A stretch of 47,759 nucleotides of DNA. Origin: Oscillatoria sp. Lineage in GTDB: Bacteria; Cyanobacteriota; Cyanobacteriia; Cyanobacteriales; Laspinemataceae. The stretch is from the NCBI GenBank assembly GCA_011390515.1, contig JAABSJ010000018.1:1-47759 (forward strand), given 5' to 3'. Positions 33,960 through 43,361 of the stretch are shown here, piece after piece; position 1 is the first letter of the stretch, and every line of letters begins with the position of its first letter. The notes beneath the pieces are model-generated. The model was given only the letters and a program-made list of their open reading frames with translations, had not been told where the DNA came from and ran no database searches. Made by a program: the position numbers and the translations under genes.

Positions 33960-35780
33960 TTGGTTCAAACCCCTCAATCCCCGGCGATCGCTCAATTGGA
34001 AAATCCCCAGGAGTGGGACTTATCAGACCTGTATCAAGGGTTTGATGACCCGCAGATTGAGCATGATTTAGAAGTCCTTCAGCATCGCGCTGCGGGGTTT
34101 CGTCGCACCTATCGCGGCCATGTCGCCACCCTAAAACCGGAACAAATCGCCGATTGTTTACAGGAATTGGAAGAAATCGGTCAAATCTCCGGTTATGTCT
34201 ATGCCTATCCTTCTCTAACCTTTTCAGCAGATACGCGCAATACGGAAGCGAAACAACTGCTGGATCAGGTGATGGAAGCGCTAACGGCGATCGAGAATCA
34301 ATTGCTGTTTTTTGACCTAGAATTACAGCAGATTTCTGAAGAGAATTTTAACCAATTACTCGCATCTGCGGAACTAGCAAGTTACACCCATTATCTCAAT
34401 CGCATTGCGGAGTTTCGTCCTCACACCCTTTCAGAAGAAATCGAACAAACTCGCAATCAAGACAGTCTCACGGGTCGGCAAGCGTTTATCCAATTGCGAT
34501 CGGTGCATTTGGGAGAACAAGAATATGAACCCGTGAGCACCCCCGATGGCAAAAGTGCCAGCAATGAGGCGGAATTAAGTGCCTTGTTGTTTCATCCCTC
34601 GCCGGAAGTGCGGTACAATACCTATCTCTCCGTGCGAAATGTCCTCAAACAGCATAACTCCCTCTACGGGTTCATTCTGAATACCGTCACTCAGGATCAT
34701 CGCATCGAAAGTCAGATGCGCCAGTATTCCTCTACTTTGCATAAGCAATTGTTAGCTGATGAGGTTTCTGAACCTGTTTTCCGTGCCATTATGGACGGGA
34801 CCGCGAGTCGGTTTGAACTGTTTGAGCGCTACTATCAACTCAAAGGAAAGGCACTCGGTCAAACAATCCGCATTTGTGACCTTTATGCACCTTGGACGAC
34901 TGAGGATGAGGAACCTTTACCTCCGTTAAAATATCAAACGGGAGTCGAAACCTTACTCAATGCCTTACAAGAGTTTGATGTCAATTATGCGCGGCGTGCA
35001 GAAGAATTTTTCCTGAAAAATTGGATTGATGCCAAGGTCCGTCCGGGTAAACGGGGTGGGGCATTTTGTGCTTACTCTCACGGTAAACACAGTTATTTAT
35101 TGCTCTCTTACACGGACGATTACAATTCTTTGTTTACCCTGGCTCATGAAATGGGTCATGGGTTACATTTTGCTTGGATTGATGATGCTCAGTCCTATTA
35201 TAATAGCAATCCGCCTTTGGTTTTAGCCGAGATTGCTTCGACCTTTAATGAATTGCTGTTGCTGGATTACCTGCTGAAAACTTCGGCAGACAATAAGGCG
35301 CTGATGAAGTCGTTGCTGACTCGGCAGTTGGAAGACCAGTTCAATTTGCTATTCCGGCAAAGTACGATTAGTCGTTTGGAGTTAGCGATTCACGATCGCG
35401 CCAAAGAAGGCAGTTTTGATGCCAAGTTCGTCAATGAGAAGTGGATGGAGTTGTATCGCAATCTCTGTGGAAATTCCGTGGAATTATTACCGGAACACCA
35501 GTATGATTGGGCGCGAATTGGGCATATTTACTTTAAGCCTTTTTATTGCTATCAGTACGCCGCTTCTAACATTGTGAGTTTAGCCTGTTATCAGAAGTAT
35601 CTGGAAACGGGTAAAGATTTTATTCCCGGATATCTGGAGTTATTGTCTGCCGGAGGGAGTCTCAATCAGGTGGAGGCGTTGCGGAAGTATGTGGATGTGG
35701 ATATCGAAAATCCCCAGACGATCGCCAGTGCATTAGATTATATTGAGGGCTTATTGGATAAGTTGCAGGCGAGTTTGTAA
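33960..35780 (+). CDS. pepF: M3-family oligoendopeptidase F
   Basis: 606 residues. Zinc metallopeptidase cleaving short peptides in the cytosol. Zinc site H396-E-M-G-H400 (HEMGHGLHFAW) and the glutamate ligand in AEIASTFNELLLLDYLL. N-terminal M3 helical domain from about 20 to 200, with NPQEWDLSDLYQGFDDP at the start. The TTG at 33960 is supported by AAAGGAG 7 nt upstream (33946-33952) and an in-frame stop immediately before it; the first ATG lies too far inside. It ends convergent with the PEP-CTERM gene, separated by a shared terminator. Confidence 0.94.
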   Translation: MVQTPQSPAIAQLENPQEWDLSDLYQGFDDPQIEHDLEVLQHRAAGFRRTYRGHVATLKPEQIADCLQELEEIGQISGYVYAYPSLTFSADTRNTEAKQLLDQVMEALTAIENQLLFFDLELQQISEENFNQLLASAELASYTHYLNRIAEFRPHTLSEEIEQTRNQDSLTGRQAFIQLRSVHLGEQEYEPVSTPDGKSASNEAELSALLFHPSPEVRYNTYLSVRNVLKQHNSLYGFILNTVTQDHRIESQMRQYSSTLHKQLLADEVSEPVFRAIMDGTASRFELFERYYQLKGKALGQTIRICDLYAPWTTEDEEPLPPLKYQTGVETLLNALQEFDVNYARRAEEFFLKNWIDAKVRPGKRGGAFCAYSHGKHSYLLLSYTDDYNSLFTLAHEMGHGLHFAWIDDAQSYYNSNPPLVLAEIASTFNELLLLDYLLKTSADNKALMKSLLTRQLEDQFNLLFRQSTISRLELAIHDRAKEGSFDAKFVNEKWMELYRNLCGNSVELLPEHQYDWARIGHIYFKPFYCYQYAASNIVSLACYQKYLETGKDFIPGYLELLSAGGSLNQVEALRKYVDVDIENPQTIASALDYIEGLLDKLQASL

Positions 35781-35877
35781 GGGGGGATAACCACTGAGGT
35801 TGTTACCCGAGATGGACTAAACTCGTTACTAAGAATGGGGGAAACTTCCCCTTTATCCTTGGCCTGATGTTTTGGGT

Positions 35878-35911
35878 AAAAAAAAGGAAGCCTTAAGGCT
35901 TCCTTTTTCTC
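35878..35911. terminator. Bidirectional terminator between pepF and the PEP-CTERM gene
   Basis: AAAAAGGAAGCC (35881-35892) pairs with GGCTTCCTTTTT (35897-35908) around TTAA, with A and T tracts on both sides. It serves transcripts from both strands. Confidence 0.85.
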
Positions 35912-35942
35912 CGGATGTGTCTAACTTATTCCATCAGCCAAG

Positions 35943-36848
35943 TTATGCGTTTTTGGCGGATTTGCGCTTGGAGGTGGCAAATAGACCTCCAACTGCCATC
36001 AGAGCAAGCATGGTGGAGGGTTCGGGAACAGAAACGTCATTGCCCGGTATGGCAGCTAGGGTAATTTCGTAATTGCCATTATGTGAGCGGCCATCGGCGA
36101 GGTCGAACAGTCCTGAACCTGTGCCAAACAGGCTCGAAAAGTAGCCCGTCTCTCCACCGTAAGTCACCTTCACGATTTCGCTGAGTTGCACGTTGTGGGG
36201 AACGAACCCGGCAAATTGCCCTAACCCTTGCAAATTCAGGAAGGTATTGATATCAGTATTTAATGTGAAGTGACCGGCTAGGCCGATTTTAACTTGATTG
36301 TTCTCTTGATTGATGTAGGAGATATTCGGATCGCTGGCTCGGGCAAATCCACCACCCATTAAAAAGGTGCTAAAGAGCGAGGATCTTGTCAAATTTTGTC
36401 CAACCTGTGCAGCTGAGGCGGCAATGGTATCGAAGTTATAGGCATCCAAGGCGGCGTTGAACCATTGGTTAGCAAAGTTATTTGCTCCAAATGATTGATT
36501 CAAATCGGCTCCAAACCAGTCGGTTGCTGTCATACTACTCAGGGTGATGGATTGGCCTCCAATCATGCCGCTGAGGGTTGAGGCATTCCAGAAATCTGCG
36601 GTGCTTGGGTGTAGGGTAGTGCCACCTAACTCAATATTATTTCCCGGTGCAGTGCTATCCCCCGTCAACGTAACGGTATTGACGTTGGTACCCCCGAGAT
36701 ATGTATTCGTGCCATTGGAGTCGTAGTAAAGGTTAGGGCCTGAAACACTCCCTGTGAAGCTACCGGCAAGGGCGGAGGTGCTACCGATCGCAGTCATACC
36801 CACGGCAACGGAAGTGGCGATCGCGAGTTTTTTAACAAGTCCGGTCAT
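35943..36848 (-). CDS. PEP-CTERM sorting-domain surface protein
   Basis: 301 residues. Signal peptide at 1-28 (LAIATSVAVGMTAIGSTSALA), beta-rich body with many Asn, Gly, Ser, and a C-terminal sorting signal: VPEPSTM, a hydrophobic helix (LALMAVGGLFA) and KRKS. Such proteins are cleaved at PEP by exosortase and probably go to the outer surface or extracellular matrix. The FDLADGRSHNGNYEITLAAI segment before the tail suggests one of the conserved cyanobacterial PEP-CTERM subfamilies. Exosortase is not in this window. The ATG has GAGGAG upstream. Confidence 0.9.
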   Translation of the reverse strand: MTGLVKKLAIATSVAVGMTAIGSTSALAGSFTGSVSGPNLYYDSNGTNTYLGGTNVNTVTLTGDSTAPGNNIELGGTTLHPSTADFWNASTLSGMIGGQSITLSSMTATDWFGADLNQSFGANNFANQWFNAALDAYNFDTIAASAAQVGQNLTRSSLFSTFLMGGGFARASDPNISYINQENNQVKIGLAGHFTLNTDINTFLNLQGLGQFAGFVPHNVQLSEIVKVTYGGETGYFSSLFGTGSGLFDLADGRSHNGNYEITLAAIPGNDVSVPEPSTMLALMAVGGLFATSKRKSAKNA

Positions 36849-37235
36849 GGGGGGGTCTCCTCAAAAATGTGCAAGTGGGTTTAGGTTAGTGAATCCGCTG
36901 GGTGTTGCGGATGTCTCATTAAATCTCGGGATTTCCCGGGATGGTGCGATCGCCATCACGTTAAAGAGGCGATCGTTTGGAAGTTGTTCGGTCAATACAC
37001 TGACCCTCGGTTGGGTCTGCCTGCCCCTCTCTATATCTGAGAGGGTCTTAGTCTTAACTTTAAGGTTAAGTAATCACCATAGGATTTATGACTATCTGCC
37101 CTAATCTTATCCGCGAACCCTCTCACCTTCCATAAAGTTATGATGGAATCTCGTAAAGTTTCTGTAAAGAGTTGCTAAACTTGCCCCGTTTCAGGTCAGT
37201 AGTTTTACTCAAGTTTTCTCCCAGTGTGGCTTTTG
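36849..37235. other. Intergenic region upstream of the PEP-CTERM gene
   Basis: About 390 bp upstream on the minus strand of the PEP-CTERM gene; presumably holds its promoter. One HIP1-like CGATCG cluster near 36947-36975. No ORF or repeat of weight. Confidence 0.35.
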
Positions 37236-37270
37236 TAAAAAACAACCGATGAGACTCTCTCATCGGTTGT
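37236..37270 (-). terminator. Terminator of the aminotransferase gene
   Basis: On the minus strand, ACAACCGATGAGA (37270-37258 complement) pairs with its mate around GAG, followed by a T run (complement of 37236-37241). 28 bp after the stop at 37298. Confidence 0.8.
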
Positions 37271-37297
37271 TCTGTGGGACTGGGGAATTCGGTAAAA

Positions 37298-38470
37298 TTA
37301 TGAATTCAAAAACTGGGCAATTCGTTCCACCGCTTCTTCTAATACCGGGGGGTCCCAAACTAAGGCAAACCGCACATACCCTTCGCCCATTTTGCCAAAC
37401 CCAGAACCGGGAGAAGCGGCTATGCCGGTTTTTTCGACCATCTGGGTACAAAAGCCGATGGAATTGTTGGCCCACTGTTCGGGGAGTTTGGCCCAGACAT
37501 ACATGGTAGACTCGGGCATCGGCACTTGCCAGCCGATGCGATGGAGGGCGTTGACGAAAGCATCCCGACGGTTGCGGAAGATGCGGGTCATTTCGGCTAC
37601 GGTATCTTGGGGACCCGTGAGGGCAGCGATCGCCCCGTTGAGAATGCCCTGATATTGGTTGAAATCCACTGCCGCCTTGACTTGCCGCAGGGCTTTAATT
37701 AGTTCGGGATTACCAATGGCATACCCAATCCGCAAGCCGCCCATATTATAAGATTTGGACAAGGTAAAAAACTCGATAGAAACGGTTTTTTCTGGGTCCG
37801 CTTGCAGGATGGAGGGGACGGAAATTTGAGCATCAAATACTAAGTCGGCGTAGGGAAAGTCGTGAACCAGGACTAACTGATGCTGCTGACAAAAGGCAAC
37901 CGCTTCTTGGAAAAACGACAGGGGAGCGATCTCGGTGGTGGGGTTGTGAGGGTAGCTGAGAACCATCATCCGCGCTTGGTTGAGAACCGCTGGGGGAATT
38001 TCTTCAAAGACGGGCAGAAATCCGTTTTCTTCCCGCAGGGGCATCCCATAAATTTGACCACTGGCTAAGTAGACCCCACCGGCATGGGAGGGATAGCCCG
38101 GATCCATGAGGAGGGCAAAATCTCCAGGATTTAAAATGGCTAAGGGTAAATGAGCGGTGCCTTCCTGGGAGCCAATTAAGGCTAAAACTTCAGTTTGGGG
38201 GTCTACGGCAATGCCATAGCGCTGGTGATACCACTGGGCGGCAGCTTCGCGAAAGGCTTGGGTGCGGTGAAAGAGGACGTAGCCGTGAGAGTTGCGATCG
38301 GGTAAAGAGGAGGCGATCGCCTCGATGATATGTCCTGCTGGGGGGAGGTCCGAGGACCCCAAGGATAAATCAATGACCTTCAATCCTGCGGCTTTTGCCT
38401 TAGCTTTAGCGTTATCCATATCTGCAAAGACATTGGAACGCAGGGGTTCTAAACGGTTAGCAAATTGCAT
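37298..38470 (-). CDS. Class I/II PLP aminotransferase, LL-diaminopimelate aminotransferase-like
   Basis: 390 residues. PLP lysine in FFTLSKSYNMGGLRIGY, Asn/Pro in LSYPHNPTTEIA, Asp-Tyr region VLVHDFPYADLVF, and Arg near the C-terminus (GEGYVRFALVWD). The fold and GSQEGTAHLPLA are typical of the group I gamma/LL-DAP aminotransferase relatives (Synechocystis sll0480-like); a DapL role in lysine synthesis is plausible but another amino donor substrate is possible. The ATG at 38470 fits family start; the longer frame from 38521 has no ribosome site. Confidence 0.85.
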   Translation of the reverse strand: MQFANRLEPLRSNVFADMDNAKAKAKAAGLKVIDLSLGSSDLPPAGHIIEAIASSLPDRNSHGYVLFHRTQAFREAAAQWYHQRYGIAVDPQTEVLALIGSQEGTAHLPLAILNPGDFALLMDPGYPSHAGGVYLASGQIYGMPLREENGFLPVFEEIPPAVLNQARMMVLSYPHNPTTEIAPLSFFQEAVAFCQQHQLVLVHDFPYADLVFDAQISVPSILQADPEKTVSIEFFTLSKSYNMGGLRIGYAIGNPELIKALRQVKAAVDFNQYQGILNGAIAALTGPQDTVAEMTRIFRNRRDAFVNALHRIGWQVPMPESTMYVWAKLPEQWANNSIGFCTQMVEKTGIAASPGSGFGKMGEGYVRFALVWDPPVLEEAVERIAQFLNS

Positions 38471-38520
38471 GATGGTTAACGGGTGAGAAGCTGATGGAGT
38501 GCAACTGAGGGTGATAAGCA

Positions 38521-38564
38521 AACAAACTTAAGCATTTCGTGACATTTGACTGCTTAAGTTTGTT
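38521..38564. repeat. 14-bp inverted repeat between trx and aminotransferase genes
   Basis: AACAAACTTAAGCA and its exact complement TGCTTAAGTTTGTT flank a 16-nt loop. Possibly the end of the thioredoxin transcript, but with no T run. Confidence 0.6.
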
Positions 38565-38665
38565 CTGAGCCTGAGTGATGAATCAGGGACTAACCCAGGG
38601 TTAAGGATCCCCAAATGTTGTGGAGTCTCCAGGGGTGAGTCCGGTTAGGGAATCCCAATGAGTTT

Positions 38666-38989
38666 TTAGAGATGGGCGTCGATTAGGGTGGCTAATGCCT
38701 GTTTGGTAATGGCTCCTTCAAAGGATTCCACGATCGCCCCATCTTTAAAGACGCGGATTGCCGGTACGCCTTCAACACCGCACTTTTTCACTGATTCAGG
38801 ATTGGGATCGACTTCTAGCTTAAGGACTTTGAGGCGATCGCCATATTCTTCGGCTGCCCAGTCTATATAGGGGGAGACCAATCGGCAAGGCCCACACCAA
38901 CTGGCCCAAAAATAGGCCAATACTGGGGTGGTTGCTTGTTCTACTTCGGGTCCAAACTCAGTATCTGTGACTTTGATAATGCTACTCAT
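38666..38989 (-). CDS. trxA: Thioredoxin
   Basis: 107 residues, standard size. Active site WCGPC (C32, C35), cis-Pro in GVPAIRVF and the usual helix-strand order. Reduces disulfides of target enzymes using electrons from ferredoxin- or NADPH-thioredoxin reductase. WASWCGPCR and KVLKLEVDPNPESVKKCGVEGVPAI resemble the cyanobacterial TrxB/TrxM-like group more than E. coli TrxA; the VKKCGV cysteine is extra and may be regulatory. ATG 38989 chosen; the upstream ATG at 39004 lacks a better site. About 195 bp upstream of the aminotransferase gene, same strand. Confidence 0.95.
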   Translation of the reverse strand: MSSIIKVTDTEFGPEVEQATTPVLAYFWASWCGPCRLVSPYIDWAAEEYGDRLKVLKLEVDPNPESVKKCGVEGVPAIRVFKDGAIVESFEGAITKQALATLIDAHL

Positions 38990-39136
38990 GCCCACCGCTT
39001 TCAAATATCAGGTACCAGGCGATCGCCAACCCAAGCTATCGGAAATCCAACCGGAGTGGCGATCGCTCAATGTTATTAAACTGTGATTATTTTACAGCAG
39101 GGGAGGCACTGGGAGATTGGGGAGATTGGGGGGATA

Positions 39137-39240
39137 GGTCATTTGTCATTTGTCATTTGTCCTTTTTCATTTGTTGTTTGTCATTTGTTATTTGTTATTT
39201 GTCCTTAAGGGATTGGGGGGATGGGGGGGATGGGGGGGAT
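39137..39240. repeat. Heptamer array and GGGGGAT runs
   Basis: ATTTGTCATTTGTCCTTTTTC and variants (TTTGTCA family) flanked by GGGGAGATTGGGGG and GGGATGGGGGGGATGGG runs. Slippage-prone, non-coding. Confidence 0.8.
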
Positions 39241-39359
39241 GGGCGATTTATAGACAAAAAAACACAACTCCCTGGGTAGAGGGCCGCCTTAGTCAGAAAG
39301 AAGTCAAGACAAGCCAGCTCATGAACATCAGGGAGTTGTGGAAAATCAAAGGGGTTTAG

Positions 39360-40124
39360 TTAACCGTCATTGAGTTGCGATCGCAACTGTTCCAATTCGT
39401 CATCCACAGCGGTTTTGGGAGCGCTGCTTTCTCCGGCGCTGGGGAGTTGACTTTGAGCCGGAGAAGCGCCGGTGAGTTGAGCTTTCATGGCAGAGAGTTC
39501 ATCATCCACATCGCTTCCCGCCTCCAATTGCGCGAACTGACTTTCCAGATTCGTGCCGCCAATTTCATAAGCCGCTTGAGAGCGGGCTTCCATTTGCAGG
39601 ACCTTTTCTTCCATCCGCTCAAAGGCTGCCATTGAGCCACCCGTGTTGATGGAACCGAGGGTGTTTTGAAGCTGTTCGTTCGCCTTGGCCGCTTGCGCCC
39701 GAGCTTTGAGCATATTTTTCTTAGTTTTCGCTTCGGAAATCTTGCTTTCCAAACCGATTAAATTACGCTTGAGGTTATCCACCTGAGTTAACTGCCCATC
39801 GAGTTGAGCTTTTAACATGGCAGCGGTTTCAGCGTTGGTTTTTTTGCGAACGAGGGCTTCGCGGGCGAGATTTTCATCGCCTTTTTGGAGGGCGAGTTGG
39901 GCGCGACTTTGCCAGGTATTGGCTTCGTTGTTGGCCTGCTCGTATTGTTTCTGGGTGCGTTTTTGGTTGGCAATGGAGCTGGCAACGGCTTGGCGCAACT
40001 GCACCAAGTCTTCCTGCATATCGATAATAGATTGCTCTAGGACTTTTTCTGGGTCTTCTGCTTTGCTGACTATATCGTTAAGATTGGCTCTGACAACTCG
40101 GCTAATGCGATCGAACAATCCCAT
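39360..40124 (-). CDS. vipp1: Vipp1/IM30 membrane-shaping protein
   Basis: 254 residues. ESCRT-III-like protein that forms rings and rods on thylakoid and plasma membranes; needed for thylakoid maintenance. N-terminal amphipathic helix MGLFDRISRVVRANLNDIVSKAEDP, then the long PspA/IM30 coiled-coil helices (EKVLEQSIIDMQEDLVQLRQA, EALVRKKTNAETAAMLKAQL). A C-terminal extension after an SPAQSQLPSAGESS linker (VDDELEQLRSQLNDG) is the Vipp1-specific helix 7, absent from PspA. ATG 40124 has AAAAGGA about 10 nt upstream. A paralogue lies upstream at 40672. Confidence 0.94.
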   Translation of the reverse strand: MGLFDRISRVVRANLNDIVSKAEDPEKVLEQSIIDMQEDLVQLRQAVASSIANQKRTQKQYEQANNEANTWQSRAQLALQKGDENLAREALVRKKTNAETAAMLKAQLDGQLTQVDNLKRNLIGLESKISEAKTKKNMLKARAQAAKANEQLQNTLGSINTGGSMAAFERMEEKVLQMEARSQAAYEIGGTNLESQFAQLEAGSDVDDELSAMKAQLTGASPAQSQLPSAGESSAPKTAVDDELEQLRSQLNDG

Positions 40125-40671
40125 GATGCTATTTTTCCTTTTCGGGTTTACAAGGTAGGTTGTTATGGACAGGCTGCTGGGCTGAGATCCCCCGGTTGAT
40201 TGATTGGGTGGCAACGGTCCTCACCCATTCCATCTCCTTTGATGGTACTCGGTGTCAGCCGGAGACAGAAGGTGACTGCGGCGATCGAATACTAGAGACT
40301 CTCTTGATGAATCTAGTGTAAAAACTTCATCCGCTTTCGCGCTACATCCCGATATATTTTTGGGTGGATGGACCACCGGCAATATTGACTCCGAAGGCAC
40401 TGCTTCAAGGGTCCCTGGTTGAGTCAAGGGGAACGGGATAGGGGAACTCAGCGCCTTGATCGGGTTAGGAAGTGAGTGTAATTCCTATGTTAAAGGGTAA
40501 GGCTTAAAGTTTTGAGAGCTGATCAGCCCTGGGCAATTCACGGACTGATGTTGATGGAGAGCAACAGAAGGGATGGATGCCAAATTCACCTGACATTGAG
40601 CGGTGAACCGGAAGCAGCCCGGGTTCAGGCTCTGTAACAGGATGGATGGACAAGACACCCTACTCTCAGGG
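40125..40671. other. 547-bp region between the two vipp1 genes
   Basis: Probably the promoter region of vipp1 at 39360. No terminator with a T run and no repeat seen; no open frame with support. Confidence 0.4.
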
Positions 40672-41427
40672 TTACTCTTCCATGCGATCGCGGAGTTTTT
40701 GGAGTTCTCCTTCTATTTCCGGATCTGAGGCAGCAGAGACTGGCTGAAGTTCAGGACGAGCGGGGTTACTCCCGCTGATTTGCGCTTTCATTGCCGTTAA
40801 TTCTTCATCTACCTCACCCCCGGATTCTAGGGAAGCAAATTTTTTTTCTAGGTCATCGCCACCGAGGGATGAGACTGCCTCCGATCGCGCTTCGAGTTGC
40901 ATGACTTTTTCTTCCATCTGCTCAAAAGCCGCCATTGCATTCCCGGTCCCAACGTTCCCGAGCATCTCATTGAGTCGCTCGGATGCCTGGGCGGACCTGG
41001 CACGAGCGATATAGAGGTCTTTTTTCGTCCTCGCTTCGACGATTTTACCTTCTAAAGCTCGCATATTTTGCTTGAGCTGTTCCACCACGCCGGTTTGTTG
41101 GTCGATCTGTGCTTTCATGCCCGTGGCGGTATCTTGGTAGGATTTACGACGGGTCAGGGCTTCCCGGGCGAGGTTTTCATCCCCCTTTTCCAAGGCCAAC
41201 TGCGCCCGTCGATGCCATTCATCAGCAGTGGACTGGGCTTGGCTATACTGACGCTCGGTGCGTTTTTGGGTCGCGATCGCCACAGCTACCGCTTGTCGCA
41301 GTTGGATCAAATCCTCCTGCATTTCAATCATCGTCTGTTCGAGAATCTTTTCAGGGTCTTCGGCTTTATTAATTAGACTATTAATATTGGCGCGAATCAC
41401 CCTCATGATTCGGTCAAACAATCCCAT
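40672..41427 (-). CDS. Second Vipp1/PspA-family protein
   Basis: 251 residues. Same plan as the neighbour: MGLFDRIMRVIRANINSLIN at the N-terminus, PspA helices (EKILEQTMIEMQEDLIQLRQA, EALTRRKSYQDTATGMKAQI), and a C-terminal extension (DPEIEGELQKLRDRMEE). Most cyanobacteria have one Vipp1 and one PspA; here both proteins carry a helix-7-like tail, so this copy may be a Vipp1 paralogue. Residue choices (YIARARSAQASERLNEM) are less like Vipp1 than those of the neighbour, and it may have a stress-related role. ATG 41427 chosen by family length. Confidence 0.9.
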   Translation of the reverse strand: MGLFDRIMRVIRANINSLINKAEDPEKILEQTMIEMQEDLIQLRQAVAVAIATQKRTERQYSQAQSTADEWHRRAQLALEKGDENLAREALTRRKSYQDTATGMKAQIDQQTGVVEQLKQNMRALEGKIVEARTKKDLYIARARSAQASERLNEMLGNVGTGNAMAAFEQMEEKVMQLEARSEAVSSLGGDDLEKKFASLESGGEVDEELTAMKAQISGSNPARPELQPVSAASDPEIEGELQKLRDRMEE

Positions 41428-41683
41428 AACGGACTCCATATAAGTTGCATAGTGCGTTTAAGGTCGCCCCAGGTCCTAAGCTAAAATGTCAGGATTTTAA
41501 AACAAGACGCCAGAGGCGATCGCCTTCTATCCCGTGACTGAGGGCTGGCAATTTTTTCAAACCCCCTTTCCCCCTTTGGGGCGATCGCCCAGAGTCTAGT
41601 GCTCACATCCTGCCTGTTTCGGACCGGGTACGAACCCTAATCCTATGCTATCGCAGTCTAATCCAGGCTGTGGAGTCTATCCC

Positions 41684-43066
41684 TTAAGGCTTATAAATTT
41701 GCCCGGTTATCCCTTGCTTCTTCATTTGTTCCAGCATTGCTTGAGCTGAGGCTTGATCTTCAAAGGCTGCAACCTGAATCTTCACCCCAATTGGATACTC
41801 ACGCAGGTAGGCATCGGGGACGACTTCTCTCGCCTTCCATAGGCTCTGATCATTCTGATAATCCATCACCACATAGTAAAACCCCGGGAATGACGCCGGA
41901 CTCACCCCCGTAGTCGGGGCCGGTGCTGCCGGTGCTGCCGGTGTTGGCGTAGCAGTCCCCCCATTCGGAGTGACAGTCCCCCCATTCGGAGCGACAGTGG
42001 GGGCGGTTCCGGTGGCCGGTGGAGTCACCGGAGGCTGTCCGGATCCAGCCAAATAATCGGTGGTCAGATTGCTCAATCCTGGGTCCGTTGGGGTCACCGT
42101 GACTGAGGCGGGGTTGGGGGTGACCGTTGGGGCGATCGCCCCCGTCTGTGCGGGGACAGACCCTTGGGGACTCGGTGTCGGAACTGCTACCGGCTGTTTT
42201 TCCTCCAGAGTTCCGAGATTGCCTAAATCCAAGGGTTTAAACTGGGAATTGGTTAAATCTGGGGTAATTCTACCCGCTTCATTCGGCAAGGGCTGCTCAG
42301 ACACCTGACTATTCGCATTTCTGCCTCGATTGGCGTTTTGCCGAGTGCCTGGGTTTTCACCCTCTCCCATCTGAGTCACGACATAAACTAAGGTGGCACT
42401 TGCTGCCACAAATAACAGCATTGACCCAATTCCCAAGGGACTCAGGAAGCTATTTTGGGACCGAGTTTTTCGTTTAGCCCGCAGTTCGGCAAGCTTTTTG
42501 CTGTTTTCTCGATCTAAACTACTGACTAATTTTTCTGAAGAGTCGAGATACTCATTGGGGTCCTTGGGGTCAGTTCCCGGAGTCGGTCCCACGAGGGCAC
42601 CGGGGCTTTCGGTCGATAAGCCGCTGCCATTGGTAGTTCCGGGATTGGCGGAGGATGAGCCATTGCCGTTATCCCCGGAGGTGGCGATCGCCGGAATATC
42701 CAAGGGCTGATTCTGACTCCCGTTAACCGCAACACTCGGCGTTTCTACTGCATCAGGTCCGGCCATCGGTTTGAGGGCTTCAAATTTCAACGTCTGAGCG
42801 CTAGGCAGTTCTAAAGAGGGAGACTGCTGAGGTGGCTTGCTACTGGGGGACAGAGTAATTAAATCCACTGCGGTTTTTTGAGGGGGGGTCAACCCATTCC
42901 CGGAATAGGACGGTTGCACGGCATCACCCCGTTTTTGTCGCCGATAGCGGGTTAATTCTGACTCTAGCTTGACGTCTAAACTTTCTAGCACTGCGGCTAA
43001 TGCCGGTTTTAATCCCTGCTCTGGGGAAACTGGGGCTCCACTCGCCTGGGGGGACCGTTCGCTCAT
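41684..43066 (-). CDS. Membrane-anchored SPOR-like domain protein
   Basis: 460 residues. N-terminal cytoplasmic region with the conserved patch LKPALAAVLESLDVKLESEL (about 19-38), a low-complexity stretch, one membrane helix (GSMLLFVAASATLVYVVTQ, about 210-228), then a Pro/Thr/Gly-rich periplasmic linker with tandem units (PNGGTVTPNGGTATP) and a C-terminal domain (about 385-460) of SPOR type: YYVVMDYQND, then VKIQVAAFEDQASAQAMLEQMKKQG. SPOR domains bind denuded septal peptidoglycan, so a role at the division site is likely. The ATG at 43066 has AGGAG 6-8 nt upstream. Divergent from dciA. Confidence 0.82.
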   Translation of the reverse strand: MSERSPQASGAPVSPEQGLKPALAAVLESLDVKLESELTRYRRQKRGDAVQPSYSGNGLTPPQKTAVDLITLSPSSKPPQQSPSLELPSAQTLKFEALKPMAGPDAVETPSVAVNGSQNQPLDIPAIATSGDNGNGSSSANPGTTNGSGLSTESPGALVGPTPGTDPKDPNEYLDSSEKLVSSLDRENSKKLAELRAKRKTRSQNSFLSPLGIGSMLLFVAASATLVYVVTQMGEGENPGTRQNANRGRNANSQVSEQPLPNEAGRITPDLTNSQFKPLDLGNLGTLEEKQPVAVPTPSPQGSVPAQTGAIAPTVTPNPASVTVTPTDPGLSNLTTDYLAGSGQPPVTPPATGTAPTVAPNGGTVTPNGGTATPTPAAPAAPAPTTGVSPASFPGFYYVVMDYQNDQSLWKAREVVPDAYLREYPIGVKIQVAAFEDQASAQAMLEQMKKQGITGQIYKP

Positions 43067-43243
43067 GCCGTCTCTCCTGTGTGATTTCGTGATGATTTCG
43101 CCTGGTGGGTGACTCCCTGAAGATGGGGAGTTGGACTGATTCTGCCTAATGCCCATCCCTATAATAGGAGGCATGGCAGCAGTCAGAAACTGTACTGTTG
43201 CACCCAATTTTAAATGGTTCAGTTCAATGTTGAGTTGGATACC

Positions 43244-43332
43244 AAATTCGGGTATCAAAAGTCGTTTTCATAGAGTAGCCTGCGTGAGCAGGCTTCGTCC
43301 GTATAGCCCCACCCTTAAGGGTGCGGGTTTTA
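43244..43332 (+). repeat. Dispersed 90-bp repeat, copy B
   Basis: Same string as 20245-20333 (GGGTATCAAAAGTCGTTTTC, ATAGAGTAGCCTGCG, GAGCAGGCTTCGTCC), with the CACCCTTAAGGGTG palindrome intact here. Ends 30 bp before dciA. Confidence 0.85.
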
Positions 43333-43361
43333 ACTATCAATACCGGATTCCGTTTGACTCG

